A stretch of DNA of 64,000 nucleotides from an alpha proteobacterium SCGC AAA536-G10 (GCA_000384615.1 ARQU01000012.1:1-64000), one strand, 5' to 3'. Numbered from the stretch's first letter, positions 8,901-18,633 are shown. Numbers and translations are program-made. Notes: generated from the sequence alone by a model not told the origin.

Positions 8901-9084
8901 ATGAAAAAAAAAAAAAAAATTAGATAATTTATCACTTTCCTTGAAAAAAAACTTAGAATTAAGAAAAAAACAAATTTATGAAAGAGATGATAAAAATATT
9001 ATAGGAAAAAGAACTAACAAAATTGGTATTTCTAGGCTAAATTTAGAAATTAACAAAAATCAGTTTAAATATAATAATGAATGA
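8901..9084 (+). CDS. Small lysine-rich ORF before murA, frameshifted at an A16 run
   Basis: An ATG at 8901 is followed by 16 consecutive A residues. Read literally, the frame stops after eight codons. With 15 (or 18) A residues it opens into a 60-residue basic protein: KLDNLSLSLKKNLELRKKQ, then YERDDKNIIGKRTNKIGIS, ending NQFKYNNE at 9084. It overlaps the murA start by 8 bases, typical of coupled genes. Either the run length is a sequencing error, or expression depends on polymerase slippage, or the gene has just been lost. I do not recognise the family. Confidence 0.45.
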
Positions 9085-10354
9085 TTTTTCAACTTTTAGT
9101 TCTGATAAAATTTATATCAAGGGTGAAAATATTCTTAATGGTAAAGTTAAAATTAGTGGAGCCAAAAATGCAGCTCTGCCTCTTATGGCTTTGTCCTTAA
9201 TTATTAATAAAGATTTCACTTTATATAATGTTCCTGATCTGGTTGACACAAGGTTAATGTCTAATCTTTTAATTGATCTAGGTATAAATCTAAATTGGAA
9301 AAATGGAAAAATTGATTTTAATGGAACTCCAAAAAGAGAAGAAGCTTCATATGATTTAGTTAGAAAAATGAGAGCTTCAATTCTTGTGCTAGGACCTTTA
9401 TTAGCGTCAAGAGGTTTGGCTAAAGTTCCTTTACCTGGGGGCTGTGCAATTGGCAGTAGACCTATAGATTTACATATAATGGTTATGGAAGCTCTTGGAG
9501 CTAAAATTTGTTTTGACTCTGGATTTATAGTTGGGTCATTAAATTCTGATGGTTTGAGAGGGGGAATAATAAATTTTCCTAAAGTATCAGTTGGTGCTAC
9601 TGAAAGTGCAATAATGACTGCTGTATTAGCAAAAGGACAAACAAAAATTACAAATGCGGCTCAAGAACCTGAAATTACTGATTTGGCAAATTGCTTAAAC
9701 AATGCAGGTGCGGATATTAGAGGAGAAGGAACAAACACAATAATAATAAATGGTGTTAATCATTTAAACAAAGTTGAATATGGAGTAGTATCAGACAGAA
9801 TAGAGGCAGGTTCTTTTGCTATTGCATCTAGCTTGACTATGGGTAACGTTGAAATAGATAATATTAACCACAAAAATTTAGATACTTTTTTAAAAGTGCT
9901 AGAATTTACAGGCAGTGAAATTGAAGTTGCAGAAAATTCTATAAAAGTTTTTTCTTCACTGAGACCAAAGCCTTTTGATATTATTACAGAGCCTCATCCT
10001 GGCTTTCCAACTGATCTTCAAGCGCAATATATGTCACTTATGTCTATAGCTAATGGAACAACATTTATAAAAGAAACTATATTTGAAAATAGATTTATGC
10101 ATGTTCCAGAACTCATGAGAATGGGGGCTAAAATTTCTGTGAACAACGAAGAAGCTATTGTTAACGGTGTCGGAAAATTAAAAGGGGCAAAAGTTATGGC
10201 ATCGGATTTAAGAGCGTCAATGTGCTTAATTTTAGCTGCTCTTGCTGCTTCTGGTACAAGTGAGATAGAAGGTGTTTTTCATTTAGATAGAGGGTATGAA
10301 AATTTAGAAGATAAATTATCAAACCTTGGTGCAAATATTAAAAGATCAACGTAG
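9077..10354 (+). CDS. murA: UDP-N-acetylglucosamine 1-carboxyvinyltransferase
   Basis: Transfers enolpyruvate from PEP to UDP-GlcNAc, the first committed step of peptidoglycan synthesis. The 425-aa protein has the two-lobed EPSP-synthase-like fold. The catalytic cysteine is Cys123 in LPGGCAIGSRPIDLH, so it is the Cys-type (fosfomycin-sensitive family) form. Lys in SGAKNAALP (about 30) and the PHPGFPTDLQAQ and DLRAS motifs are present. It is followed by the DUF2948 gene and hisG, a usual alphaproteobacterial order, and overlaps a small frameshifted ORF at its start. Confidence 0.97.
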   Translation: MNDFSTFSSDKIYIKGENILNGKVKISGAKNAALPLMALSLIINKDFTLYNVPDLVDTRLMSNLLIDLGINLNWKNGKIDFNGTPKREEASYDLVRKMRASILVLGPLLASRGLAKVPLPGGCAIGSRPIDLHIMVMEALGAKICFDSGFIVGSLNSDGLRGGIINFPKVSVGATESAIMTAVLAKGQTKITNAAQEPEITDLANCLNNAGADIRGEGTNTIIINGVNHLNKVEYGVVSDRIEAGSFAIASSLTMGNVEIDNINHKNLDTFLKVLEFTGSEIEVAENSIKVFSSLRPKPFDIITEPHPGFPTDLQAQYMSLMSIANGTTFIKETIFENRFMHVPELMRMGAKISVNNEEAIVNGVGKLKGAKVMASDLRASMCLILAALAASGTSEIEGVFHLDRGYENLEDKLSNLGANIKRST

Positions 10355-10381
10355 AATTTAAATTTATCAAATTATAAAAAT

Positions 10382-10804
10382 ATGTCTATTGAAAAAAAAA
10401 TTCGTCTAGCTGTAACTTCTGATGAAGAACTAAAAATATTATCTTCTTTGTGTCAGGATGCTATAGTATCAAAAGAAGAATTTTTTTTTGACAAAAAAAT
10501 GAAGCGTTTTGTTGCAACTTTTTCTAGATATTGTTGGGAAAAAGAAGAAATAAATAATTATAAAAATTTTAATTATAGAGTGGTGTCTGGTATACAAATT
10601 AAAAATGTTGGAAAAATTACTTTGAAGAATTTTAAATCAAATATACCTTTCCTTAATTTGCTATCCATATCATATAGTAAAAAAAATATAACTTTATATT
10701 TTTCAGAGTCTACAGAGATAATTTTATATTGTGAAAAATTAGATATATTATTGGAAGACATTGATGTTCCTTGGCCAACGAAACTTAAACCCAAGCATGA
10801 ATAA
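10382..10804 (+). CDS. DUF2948 family protein
   Basis: A 140-aa protein of unknown function found between murA and the histidine genes in many alphaproteobacteria. Recognisable features are the opening IRLAVTSDEELKILSSLCQDAIV, the KKMKRFVATFSRYCWE segment and the ending EDIDVPWPTKLKPKHE. No catalytic motif, signal peptide or membrane segment is visible. The identification rests on its position plus these segments. It ends 16 bases before the chosen hisG start. Confidence 0.8.
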   Translation: MSIEKKIRLAVTSDEELKILSSLCQDAIVSKEEFFFDKKMKRFVATFSRYCWEKEEINNYKNFNYRVVSGIQIKNVGKITLKNFKSNIPFLNLLSISYSKKNITLYFSESTEIILYCEKLDILLEDIDVPWPTKLKPKHE

Positions 10805-10820
10805 ATTTGTAGGTGTTAAT

Positions 10821-11480
10821 ATGTATTTAAATAGAAAATTCACTATAGCTTTGCCTAAAGGTAGAATTCTAGACTTAGTTGTTCCCATTTTATCTAAAAT
10901 TGGTATTGAGCCAGATGATACTTTTTTTGACGATAATGACCGTAAATTAAGATTTAATACAAATATTAGTGATATTGATATTATTAGAGTTAGATCATTT
11001 GATGTAGTAACTTTTCTAGCATATGGCGCTGCTCAAATAGCCTTTGTAGGAAGTGATGTTTTAACTGAATTTAATCATGCAGAAGTATATTCACCAATTG
11101 ATCTTAATATTGGACAATGTAGAATGGTGGTTGCATCTCAAAAAGAAACTGTTGAAAACGAAGATCCTAGGACTTGGAGCCATGTAAGAGTTGCTACTAA
11201 ATATCCAAACATTACACAAAATTATTTTGAAGCAAGAGGTGTCCACGCAGAATGTATAAAACTGAATGGTGCTATGGAATTAGCACCATCGATGGGCTTG
11301 TGTAAAAGAATAGTGGATCTGGTAGAAACAGGATCAACATTAACAGCTAATGGTTTAATAGAGGTAGAAGAAATTTGTAAGGTCTCTACCAGATTAGCAG
11401 TAAATAGAAGTTATTTGAAAACTAATTTACAAATTATACAGCCATGGATTAATAAAGTGGAAGAGGTAATACATGGCTGA
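10821..11480 (+). CDS. hisG: ATP phosphoribosyltransferase, short form
   Basis: Catalyses the first step of histidine synthesis, joining PRPP and ATP. I start at ATG 10821 (MYLNRKFTIALPKGR); the frame is open back to 10761 but that would overlap DUF2948 and add unconserved residues. The 219-aa length is the short HisG form, which lacks the C-terminal regulatory domain and normally works with HisZ; hisZ is not in this window. The PRPP loop is ELAPSMGLCKRIVDLVETGSTL. It overlaps hisD by 8 bases. Confidence 0.94.
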   Translation: MYLNRKFTIALPKGRILDLVVPILSKIGIEPDDTFFDDNDRKLRFNTNISDIDIIRVRSFDVVTFLAYGAAQIAFVGSDVLTEFNHAEVYSPIDLNIGQCRMVVASQKETVENEDPRTWSHVRVATKYPNITQNYFEARGVHAECIKLNGAMELAPSMGLCKRIVDLVETGSTLTANGLIEVEEICKVSTRLAVNRSYLKTNLQIIQPWINKVEEVIHG

Positions 11481-12780
11481 AACTCAAACTAAAATCATAA
11501 ATATCAAAGATAAAGATTTTCAATATAAATTAAATGCTCTTATAAGAGCTGACGAGAAAAATCACCTTAATATTCATAATACTGTTTTTGATATAATACA
11601 GAAAATTAAAAAACTAGGTGATAATGCATTAATTGAATTTATAAATAAATTTGATGCCACTAAGATAAATCAAATTGAAGAATTATATATAAAAAAAGAT
11701 GTATTAAAAAATGCTTATAACAGTTTGAAAATAGAAGAAAAACAAGCCTTAAAAATTTCTGCTCAAAGAATTAAGAAATTCCACATGCATCAAATACCAG
11801 TAGATGTAAAATATAAAGACAGTATTGATGTAAACTTGGGACTTAAATTCACTCCAATAGATTCGGTTGGCTTTTATGTTCCTGGAGGTAAAGCTATTTA
11901 TCCATCTTCAGTATTAATGAATGCTATTCCAGCACTTGTAGCTGGTGTAGAAAGAAGAGTTGTAGTAAGTCCAGTTTCAGATTTAAATAAATCGTCCATT
12001 GTCTTAGCAGCTGCTCATGTGGCTAATGTAACTGAATTTATTTGTATGGGTGGTGCTCATGCTATAGCAGCACTTGCATATGGAACTGAAACAGTAACAA
12101 AAGTAGATAAAATTGTTGGACCTGGCAACGCATACGTTGCAGAAGCTAAAAGACAAGTATTTGGTAAAGTAGGTATTGATTCAATTGCAGGACCTTCGGA
12201 AGTTTTAATAGTATGTGATAAGTCAGCTAACCCAAATCACGTTGCAATTGATCTTTTATCTCAAGCAGAGCATGACGAGTCAGCCCAAGCTATTCTGATA
12301 ACTGACAATGAAGAACTTGCGGTAAAGGTGGAATCTTCAATTAGAAAATTTCTTAATAAACTTCCTAGATCAAAAATTGCAAGCTTATCGTGGAATGATT
12401 TTGGTGCAATTATTCTTGTAGAGGATATGAACGATGCAATTAAATTAGTAAATTTCATTGCACCAGAGCATTTACAATTAATTTTTAAAAATGCCAAAAA
12501 ATTTGTTAATAGAGTAAAAAATGCTGGAGCTATTTTTATAGGACCCTTTACTCCTGAGGCTGTAGGAGATTATATTGCAGGTCCTAATCATATTCTTCCA
12601 ACAAGAGGAACATCAAAGTTTTCAAGTGGCTTAGGTGTAGTTGATTTCTATAAAAGAACAACAACAGTGAACTTTAGTAAGAAAAATCTTAATGAGTTAG
12701 GTCAACATGTTGTTACGTTAGCTAAAGCAGAAGGTCTTGATGCACATGCTATGTCAGTATCCTTAAGATTAAATAAATAA
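11473..12780 (+). CDS. hisD: Histidinol dehydrogenase
   Basis: Oxidises L-histidinol to histidine in two NAD-dependent steps. The 435-aa protein carries the expected metal and catalytic segments: GFYVPGGKAIYPSSVLMNAIPA, GPGNAYVAEAKRQVFG, the QAEHDESAQAILIT zinc region, the catalytic FIAPEHLQL, and AGPNHILPTRGTSKFSSGLG near the C-terminus. The start overlaps the end of hisG, so the two are one transcript. Length and motifs are complete. Confidence 0.97.
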   Translation: MAETQTKIINIKDKDFQYKLNALIRADEKNHLNIHNTVFDIIQKIKKLGDNALIEFINKFDATKINQIEELYIKKDVLKNAYNSLKIEEKQALKISAQRIKKFHMHQIPVDVKYKDSIDVNLGLKFTPIDSVGFYVPGGKAIYPSSVLMNAIPALVAGVERRVVVSPVSDLNKSSIVLAAAHVANVTEFICMGGAHAIAALAYGTETVTKVDKIVGPGNAYVAEAKRQVFGKVGIDSIAGPSEVLIVCDKSANPNHVAIDLLSQAEHDESAQAILITDNEELAVKVESSIRKFLNKLPRSKIASLSWNDFGAIILVEDMNDAIKLVNFIAPEHLQLIFKNAKKFVNRVKNAGAIFIGPFTPEAVGDYIAGPNHILPTRGTSKFSSGLGVVDFYKRTTTVNFSKKNLNELGQHVVTLAKAEGLDAHAMSVSLRLNK

Positions 12781-12852
12781 TTTATTTTATAAAAATCTTG
12801 ACTAATTAATTATAATAGTGAGATTAATCATAAATACATTAAAAGAGGTTAA

Positions 12853-13071
12853 ATGGCTAAAGAAGGTGTAATTGAATTTTCTGGTATTGTTGAAGAACTT
12901 TTACCTAATGCAATGTTTAGGGTTAAACTTGATAATGAACACGAAGTTCTTGCTCATACTAGCGGCAAAATGAGAAAAAATCGCATAAGAGTTTTGCTAG
13001 GTGATAGGGTTAACGTGGAAATGACTCCCTATGATTTAACAAAAGGAAGAATTACTTTTCGATTTAAATAA
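12853..13071 (+). CDS. infA: Translation initiation factor IF-1
   Basis: A 72-aa single-OB-fold protein that occupies the 30S A site during initiation. The sequence [20 protein letters not shown] and later [21 protein letters not shown] are standard IF-1, at normal length. AAAAGAGG lies just before the ATG. It precedes maf by 13 bases and opens the conserved infA-maf-rng-yacG string. Confidence 0.97.
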   Translation: MAKEGVIEFSGIVEELLPNAMFRVKLDNEHEVLAHTSGKMRKNRIRVLLGDRVNVEMTPYDLTKGRITFRFK

Positions 13072-13084
13072 TTTATAATTTTTA

Positions 13085-13693
13085 ATGTTTTTTATGAATA
13101 AAACTAAATTAAACAAACAGTTTATACTAGCTTCTGGTTCTAAAAGACGCCTTGATCTTTTAAACCAAATCGCCGTAAAGCCTGACTTAATATTAACTCC
13201 AGACATAAATGAAACATATTATCCAAAAGAATTACCTCAAAATTATGTGAGAAGAATGTCTATTGAAAAAAATAAAGTTTTTCAATCTAAATATTCCCAG
13301 TCTATAATCCTTACTGCAGATACAGTAGTGTCTTTAGGGAGAAGGATATTGCCCAAAGCCATAAATTTAAAGATGGCAGAAGAATGTTTAAATTTAATTT
13401 CAGGAAGAAGACATAAAGTTTTAACTAGTTTTGCTTTATACTCACCAGATACTCCTCTTAAAGTTAAAACAATACAATCTATTGTAAAGTTTAAAAGACT
13501 TCATTCTGAAGAACTGGAATATTATCTTAAATCAAAAGAATGGGAAGGCAAAGCTGGAGGTTATGCAATACAGGGAGTTGCAGCATCTTATATTAATTTT
13601 TTGTCAGGGTCTTATAGCAATATTGTTGGCTTACCATTGGCTCAACTATACAGAGCTCTTCTATCTATCGGATATGATTTTAATAATGGTTAA
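13085..13693 (+). CDS. maf: Maf family nucleoside-triphosphate pyrophosphatase
   Basis: Cytoplasmic house-cleaning enzyme that hydrolyses non-canonical or excess NTPs. The 202-aa protein has the N-terminal substrate loop ILASGSKRRLDLLNQI, the catalytic TADTVVS segment, SGRRHKVLTSFAL, and GGYAIQGVAASYINFLSGSY near the C-terminus. A second ATG at 13094 is an equally plausible start. It overlaps the start of the decayed RNase G gene by 8 bases, the usual operon arrangement. Confidence 0.94.
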   Translation: MFFMNKTKLNKQFILASGSKRRLDLLNQIAVKPDLILTPDINETYYPKELPQNYVRRMSIEKNKVFQSKYSQSIILTADTVVSLGRRILPKAINLKMAEECLNLISGRRHKVLTSFALYSPDTPLKVKTIQSIVKFKRLHSEELEYYLKSKEWEGKAGGYAIQGVAASYINFLSGSYSNIVGLPLAQLYRALLSIGYDFNNG

Positions 13694-14707
13694 AAAAATT
13701 TATGGTCATTTCATTCTAGTCGATAAATGTGCAGAACAAACAAGAATATTAGAAATTTTAAGTTATAAAATTGTTAAAATGATTTTTTGGTTTAATAAGT
13801 TTCCGCCAATAATTGGGAATGTTTATGATTCTATAATTATTAAAAAACTTAATGGCGGAGTGGCACGAGCAAAAATAGAAGATAAAAAATTTTATCTGTT
13901 AGGGGTGTTCCAAAATTTACCAATATAAATAGTAAAATAAAAGTAATAATTACAAGCGAGGAATACGATGACAAGCCTATCCAAAGCAAGAATATTATAC
14001 GCAAATTCAAAAAATCACTAAAACTCAGATGATGTCCAAAGGATAATTGATCTTTTTTTCACAAAAAATATCCCTATAATTGAAGATAAGTATGCTATAT
14101 ATTGGAATGTCTTAGACTTGGATAGTCAATTTATATTTGCTTTACAACCAAAAATAGAATTAAGTGATGATGGGCTTATTTGGATTGAAAAAACAAGAGC
14201 GGCTACTTTTATTGATATAGACACACATAAATTATTATTTAAATCTGAGGAAGAAATATTAAAATTTTGTAAAAGAGCATTTGTTAGATGTGTTCAAGAA
14301 ATTAAACTGATAAATATTGGAGGTATGATAATTATAGATTTTCCAAGAATGTCTTATAATAGAAAAAAACATCTTCATCAAAATATTAAAGAAATAGGTA
14401 ACCAATATTTCTACGATGTCAGTTTTCTTGGTTTTTCAAGATTAGTTTTATATGAAATGTATATTCCTAGAAATTTTGGTTCATTAGAAAGTTTTTATTT
14501 TGATAGAGTTTCATATAATAATCAAAATCATTTAAGATCATTGTGTAGAAAATCTAAAAACTAAAATCGAAGAATAATGTTCAATTTTTTTGGGTAACAA
14601 ATTTGTATAAGAATTTAAAAAATAGAAAGGTCCCACCTTTTATAAATATTATTCAAAGAACAGATTTTCTCAAAGATCACGTTGAGTTAATGGAAACAAA
14701 AAGATGA
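13686..14707 (+). pseudogene. rng: Ribonuclease E/G family gene, decayed by frameshifts
   Basis: Position between maf and yacG is where alphaproteobacteria carry a short RNase G. Three pieces fit: 13686-13928 has the start and an S1-like part (PPIIGNVYDSIIIKKLNGGVA); about 13919-14032, one frame off, reads IKVIITSEEYDDKPIQ; 14028-14564, back in the first frame, has the catalytic-core homologue KIELSDDGLIWIEKTRAATF, IDIDTH and INIGGMIIIDFPRM. A last remnant near 14629-14707 ends in a TGA overlapping the yacG ATG, as an intact gene would. At least two frame changes and stops separate the pieces. The core carries substitutions relative to active RNase G, so long-standing decay is more likely than sequencing error alone. 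Confidence 0.75.
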
Positions 14708-14880
14708 CTATATTAAAATTTAAAAAAGCTAAATGTCTTACATGTAATAAAGAATTTGATATAACTTTAAAAACAAAGCCCTTTTGTTCTAAGCGATGTA
14801 GTTACATAGATTTAAATAATTGGTTAGTAGAAAAGTATTCAATTAAAGCTAATGAGAATGATTATGAAAAAGATATTTGA
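14704..14880 (+). CDS. yacG: DNA gyrase inhibitor / zinc-binding protein YacG
   Basis: The 58-aa protein binds one zinc ion; the E. coli homologue binds GyrB and inhibits gyrase. The four ligands are visible as CLTCNKEF and PFCSKRCSYIDL (C-X2-C and C-X3-C), followed by the family's N-W-L segment (LNNWLVEKYS). It overlaps the end of the RNase G remnant by 4 bases (ATGA), so it is the last gene of the infA-maf-rng-yacG string. It has stayed intact although its neighbour decayed. Confidence 0.9.
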   Translation: MTILKFKKAKCLTCNKEFDITLKTKPFCSKRCSYIDLNNWLVEKYSIKANENDYEKDI

Positions 14881-14940
14881 TTTTTTATCGTTGTTAGCTA
14901 GACATAATCTGGTGATCACGTTATAGATTACTTAGTGAAA

Positions 14941-15016
14941 GCCCGGGTAGCTCAGTAGGTAGAGCAGAGGACTGAAAATCCTCGTGTCGGTGGTTCGAAT
15001 CCGCCCCCGGGCACCA
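14941..15016 (+). tRNA. tRNA-Phe (anticodon GAA)
   Basis: The 76-base gene has acceptor stem GCCCGGG/CCCGGGC, D arm GCTCAGTAGGTAGAGC, anticodon stem and loop AGGACTGAAAATCCT (anticodon GAA), a T arm with GGTTCGAATCC, and an encoded CCA. It lies 60 bases after yacG, where a tRNA-Phe is common in alphaproteobacteria. Confidence 0.97.
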
Positions 15017-15124
15017 CAGATAGCTATAGATGTTTTATGCGAACAGAGATTAATTTGCTAGTAATAGATGGCTTTTCCTTTAAAAAAAACAAATCAAAAT
15101 ATAAAGTCAAAGGAGTTTTGAAAA

Positions 15125-16614
15125 ATGAATTTGAGCTGGATCAAACCTTCAATTATGTCTATATTGATTTTAGTAATTTTTATTTTTTTGTTTGAAACTG
15201 TTTTATGGTTTGGATATAAGATTTCAGGATCAGTATATTTAGAAAATTTTTCTGAAACTCAAATGAGAGGTAATGGAAATTCTTCTTTATATCCTTATAA
15301 AAAAATTACATTTGTTGAGGACTTGAATTCAGCTGATATGAAGATAGCAATATTTGGTGGCAGTAGCTCAGCTGGATATGCATCTCCGGTCAGTTTTACA
15401 TCACTCTTAAAAGATACTTATGGGCCAAAAATCGTAGTTCATAATTATGCTAAACATGGGTCACCTTTTGTAGGCTTCCAGTCAGAAATACTAAAGACAG
15501 TTAGGAATTATTATGATGTGATTATAATTTATGCTGGGCACAACGAACTATGGAGTCAATTATACTCAAAAGCACGACATTCTGGAGATTTTAATCTTCC
15601 CACCGGGCATATAGTAGAAGGGTCAAATATTTATAGAAATTTAGATTTTGAACTTTATACTATCAAACAAGCTTTAAAAGTTTTTAAATGGGTTCATTAC
15701 ATAGAAAACTCCCGCATTGCAAATTTAGGTCGCAGAATAATAAATAACATTTTTTCATATTTTAATAATGATAAAAAGATGCAGCTAACTAAATTACCAT
15801 TTTATTTGCCTAAAATGATTATTACAAAACATGAAAAGACTAATATTGTTGAAAATTTAAATATGAGTTATCCGACATTGTTACTAATTTAAAACCTGAC
15901 CAAAAGATTATTATTAGCACAGTTTTGTCTAACGACCTCTACCCCCCAAACCTTGATTTTTTTAATGGTAAAAAATCAGCATTAAATGCTTTAAATAAAG
16001 AAACATATTTGTTGTATGAAAAAATATTCAACAACAAACACATAGAACCAAGTCAAATTGATGAACTACCAAATGGATCACATAAGCTTTTTTTAAAAGG
16101 GATTTTATGCTTAAAGGATAATCCAACAAGTGATTTTAATTTATTAAAAAAATGTACTAATTTATTAGTGTCAGCTCGTGATAATGATATTTTACCATAC
16201 CGTGTATTGGAAGAAATTAATAATTATATAAGAAGTTTATATGTAAACAAAAAAGTTTTTATTATCGATCCAGCTAAGACTTTAGAGTGGGATAAAATGT
16301 CTGATTATTTTGTTGATTTTCAACATCCGTCTACCTTAGGACATATAGTAATAGCAAATTTAATTATTGAAATTCTTGATGGTAAAACTTCAAAAAAGAA
16401 AATAAAAGGAATCAACTATAATTGTAAGAATGAAATATTTATAAAAACATCTCAAAATGATGGTGTAATTATAGATACTTATCCTAGATTTGTAAAAAAT
16501 GCAGCTATTATTAATAAAAATTGGCTAGAACGTTTTATAGCAACTAGTTCAGCACCATATATGCATCAATATTATCTTAAAAAAGCTAAATCACTTTTAA
16601 ATGGATGTAAATAA
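15125..16614 (+). pseudogene. SGNH/GDSL-type hydrolase, membrane-anchored, split by one frameshift
   Basis: Two adjacent frames, 15125-15892 and an ORF ending at 16614, make one protein of about 495 aa. The first has an N-terminal membrane helix (SIMSILILVIFIFLFETVLW), the nucleophile block FGGSSSAGY, and GHNE in place of the usual GxND. The second holds the His block near its end (DFQHPSTLGH). One base missing from the A/T run at 15852-15861 separates them: adding an A there reads ENLKYELSDIVTNLKPDQ straight into the second frame. All three catalytic blocks survive, so either the gene broke recently or the base call is wrong. The substrate is unknown; such proteins often de-esterify or acylate surface glycans. 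Confidence 0.72.
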
Positions 16615-17181
16615 ATGAGAACTATTAGACGAGCGATATAGTTACGTACTGAATTAACAGTTCAATATTGGAAACCTTTGATTTTGTCTGAACTATTTTT
16701 TACCTCTTAAGTTTTTCCTTCTATAAAATTCTTTAAGTTTGTTTCTTGTATTATTATTGCAGTTAGTATTACATGCTTATGAATGATTATGCACTACCTT
16801 TACAATTATTTATATCTCGAGGTGGATTCTTTTTTGTCATTGGTATGCAATTGGCGAACAAACACTTAATGATAGGCTTAGTGTGACAAGTGGATAACGA
16901 TTTTTATTGCCATGGCAACGCAAGTAGATGGTCCTAAGAACTATCTGGAAAAACTGAAAAAATATATGAAAAAGCTAAAGTAATTTATAATTGATAATCT
17001 GTGATGGAATAGTGGTATCCAAAAAATCACAATATCAGTCTTCATTAAAATTAAATAAGTAAAATAAATGCCAAATAATTTTGATAATTATCATATTTTA
17101 ATGGCTTATATTTTGCATTATAACTTTATATTATGTTTTAATGTCCATTAACTTGATAATAACAATTTTAAAGTTAAAAAA
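16615..17181. other. Gene-poor spacer, 567 bases
   Basis: The stretch is A+T-rich with no ORF of useful length. One in-frame run at 16912-16983 ends in a lysine-rich tail (KNYLEKLKKYMKKLK) and a stop, like the last residues of a lost gene. I cannot name it. The far end should hold the promoter for the DUF1800/DUF1501 pair. Confidence 0.5.
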
Positions 17182-18633
17182 ATGAATAAATCTTTTTTTA
17201 GAAAAGTTGGATTTGGTCTTAGTGTTAATGACAAAGTACCAGGAAATCCTCTTGATTGGGCTATAGATCAAATTTCGATCATACCAGATCTAAATTGGAA
17301 AGGTCCAATTTATTCATTAAAAGAAATGATGAATTACCATGCTGAATATAATTATACAGACAGAAGGGTGCTAAGACAAAGTTTCAAAAATAGCAGAAAA
17401 GAATATAAGAGAGCAAAAAAACTGTTGAAATATAAAACTGGTCATTATTATTTTGAACCTTTGTGGATGTCCATAAGACAAAATGAAGCTATAAATGGTA
17501 ATTCTCCAGTATTTCATAGATTTTTACATTTTTGGGGAAATCATTTTGCTATTCAGAAAAAAAATTCAATGTATTCTTATGATGTAGGTCCTTATCATAG
17601 AGAAGTTATTACTCCTTCGATGTTAAAAAATATCGAAGATCTTGTTTATAATGTGACTATATCATGGGCAATGATACATAATTTAGATAATTCAAAATCT
17701 ATTGGTCCAAATTCACCTAGAGCATTTAAAAATATGGATAGAGGTAAATCTGCAAACCTCAATGAAAATCATGGTAGAGAATTACTAGAGTTACACACAG
17801 TATCTCCAAGTGCTGGTTATGATCAAGAAGATGTAATAAACATGTCAAAAGTAATGTCAGGATGGATGCATAGAATTCCGAAAATGAGTTCCAAAATTCA
17901 TAAAAAAGAAGAAAATGTCCCTGTTAGTTTCATAGAAGAATATCATGATAGTGGTCCATTTAAAATATTAGGAAAAAAATATATTGAAAGTTTTGGAACT
18001 AAGGCTGCAAAATCAATGTTACGAAAGGTTATTAAAGATTTAGTTAGGCATCCATCCTGTATTGAATTTATTTCTCACAAGTTATGTAACCATTTCGTAA
18101 CACAAAATCCTTCCTCTGAAATAGTCAATCCTGTAATAAATGCATGGAAAAAATCAGAGGGTGACCTTAAATCTATTCACACTGAGGTGATAAAACAAGC
18201 TTATAAATATTCTTCATTAAGAAAATTTCAACAACCTGAAACTTGGTTTATTCAATTTATCAAAATGGGTGGTATCAAATATTTTCCGAATAACTTTGAT
18301 TATGATTTTAAAACTATGATTTCTAGAGAAAAAGACCAAATTAGAAGGATATGTAGAAATTTAGGTCAATTACCTTTTAGACCTCTTCAGCCAAATGGAT
18401 GGTCTGATTATGAGGAAGATTGGTTGTCTCCTGAATTATTATTTAGAAGAATTGGTGTTTTGAATAAAATTAAAGATAAAGGGAGATATAAACATATTGA
18501 TCATGAATATTTAAATGAAATACTAAAAAGGAACTTTGATAACTCGAAGGAAATAATTTCATTTTTAAAAAACATTGGTAATGATGAAAAATTAATAGCT
18601 CTTTTTTCTAGTAAATGGATGCTCAAAACATGA
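17182..18633 (+). CDS. DUF1800 domain-containing protein
   Basis: A 483-aa protein of the DUF1800 family, which is usually encoded next to a DUF1501 gene. Visible family segments are GFGLSVNDKVPGNPLDWAID at the start, the LHTVSPSAGYDQEDVINMSK block (about 215) preceded by NENHGRELLEL, and QLPFRPLQPNGWSDYEEDWLS (about 405). The N-E-N-x-x-R-E-L-L-E-L block is the strongest match. No classical signal peptide is seen. The function is unestablished. It overlaps the DUF1501 gene by 4 bases. Confidence 0.88.
   Translation: MNKSFFRKVGFGLSVNDKVPGNPLDWAIDQISIIPDLNWKGPIYSLKEMMNYHAEYNYTDRRVLRQSFKNSRKEYKRAKKLLKYKTGHYYFEPLWMSIRQNEAINGNSPVFHRFLHFWGNHFAIQKKNSMYSYDVGPYHREVITPSMLKNIEDLVYNVTISWAMIHNLDNSKSIGPNSPRAFKNMDRGKSANLNENHGRELLELHTVSPSAGYDQEDVINMSKVMSGWMHRIPKMSSKIHKKEENVPVSFIEEYHDSGPFKILGKKYIESFGTKAAKSMLRKVIKDLVRHPSCIEFISHKLCNHFVTQNPSSEIVNPVINAWKKSEGDLKSIHTEVIKQAYKYSSLRKFQQPETWFIQFIKMGGIKYFPNNFDYDFKTMISREKDQIRRICRNLGQLPFRPLQPNGWSDYEEDWLSPELLFRRIGVLNKIKDKGRYKHIDHEYLNEILKRNFDNSKEIISFLKNIGNDEKLIALFSSKWMLKT

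Noticed and set aside
12795-12825. Promoter TTGACT/TATAAT before infA
   Set aside because: The two words are only about 7 bases apart, far short of the usual 17.
13563-13685. Upstream extension of the RNase G frame inside maf
   Set aside because: That part is the maf coding region read in another frame; the real start is ATG 13686.
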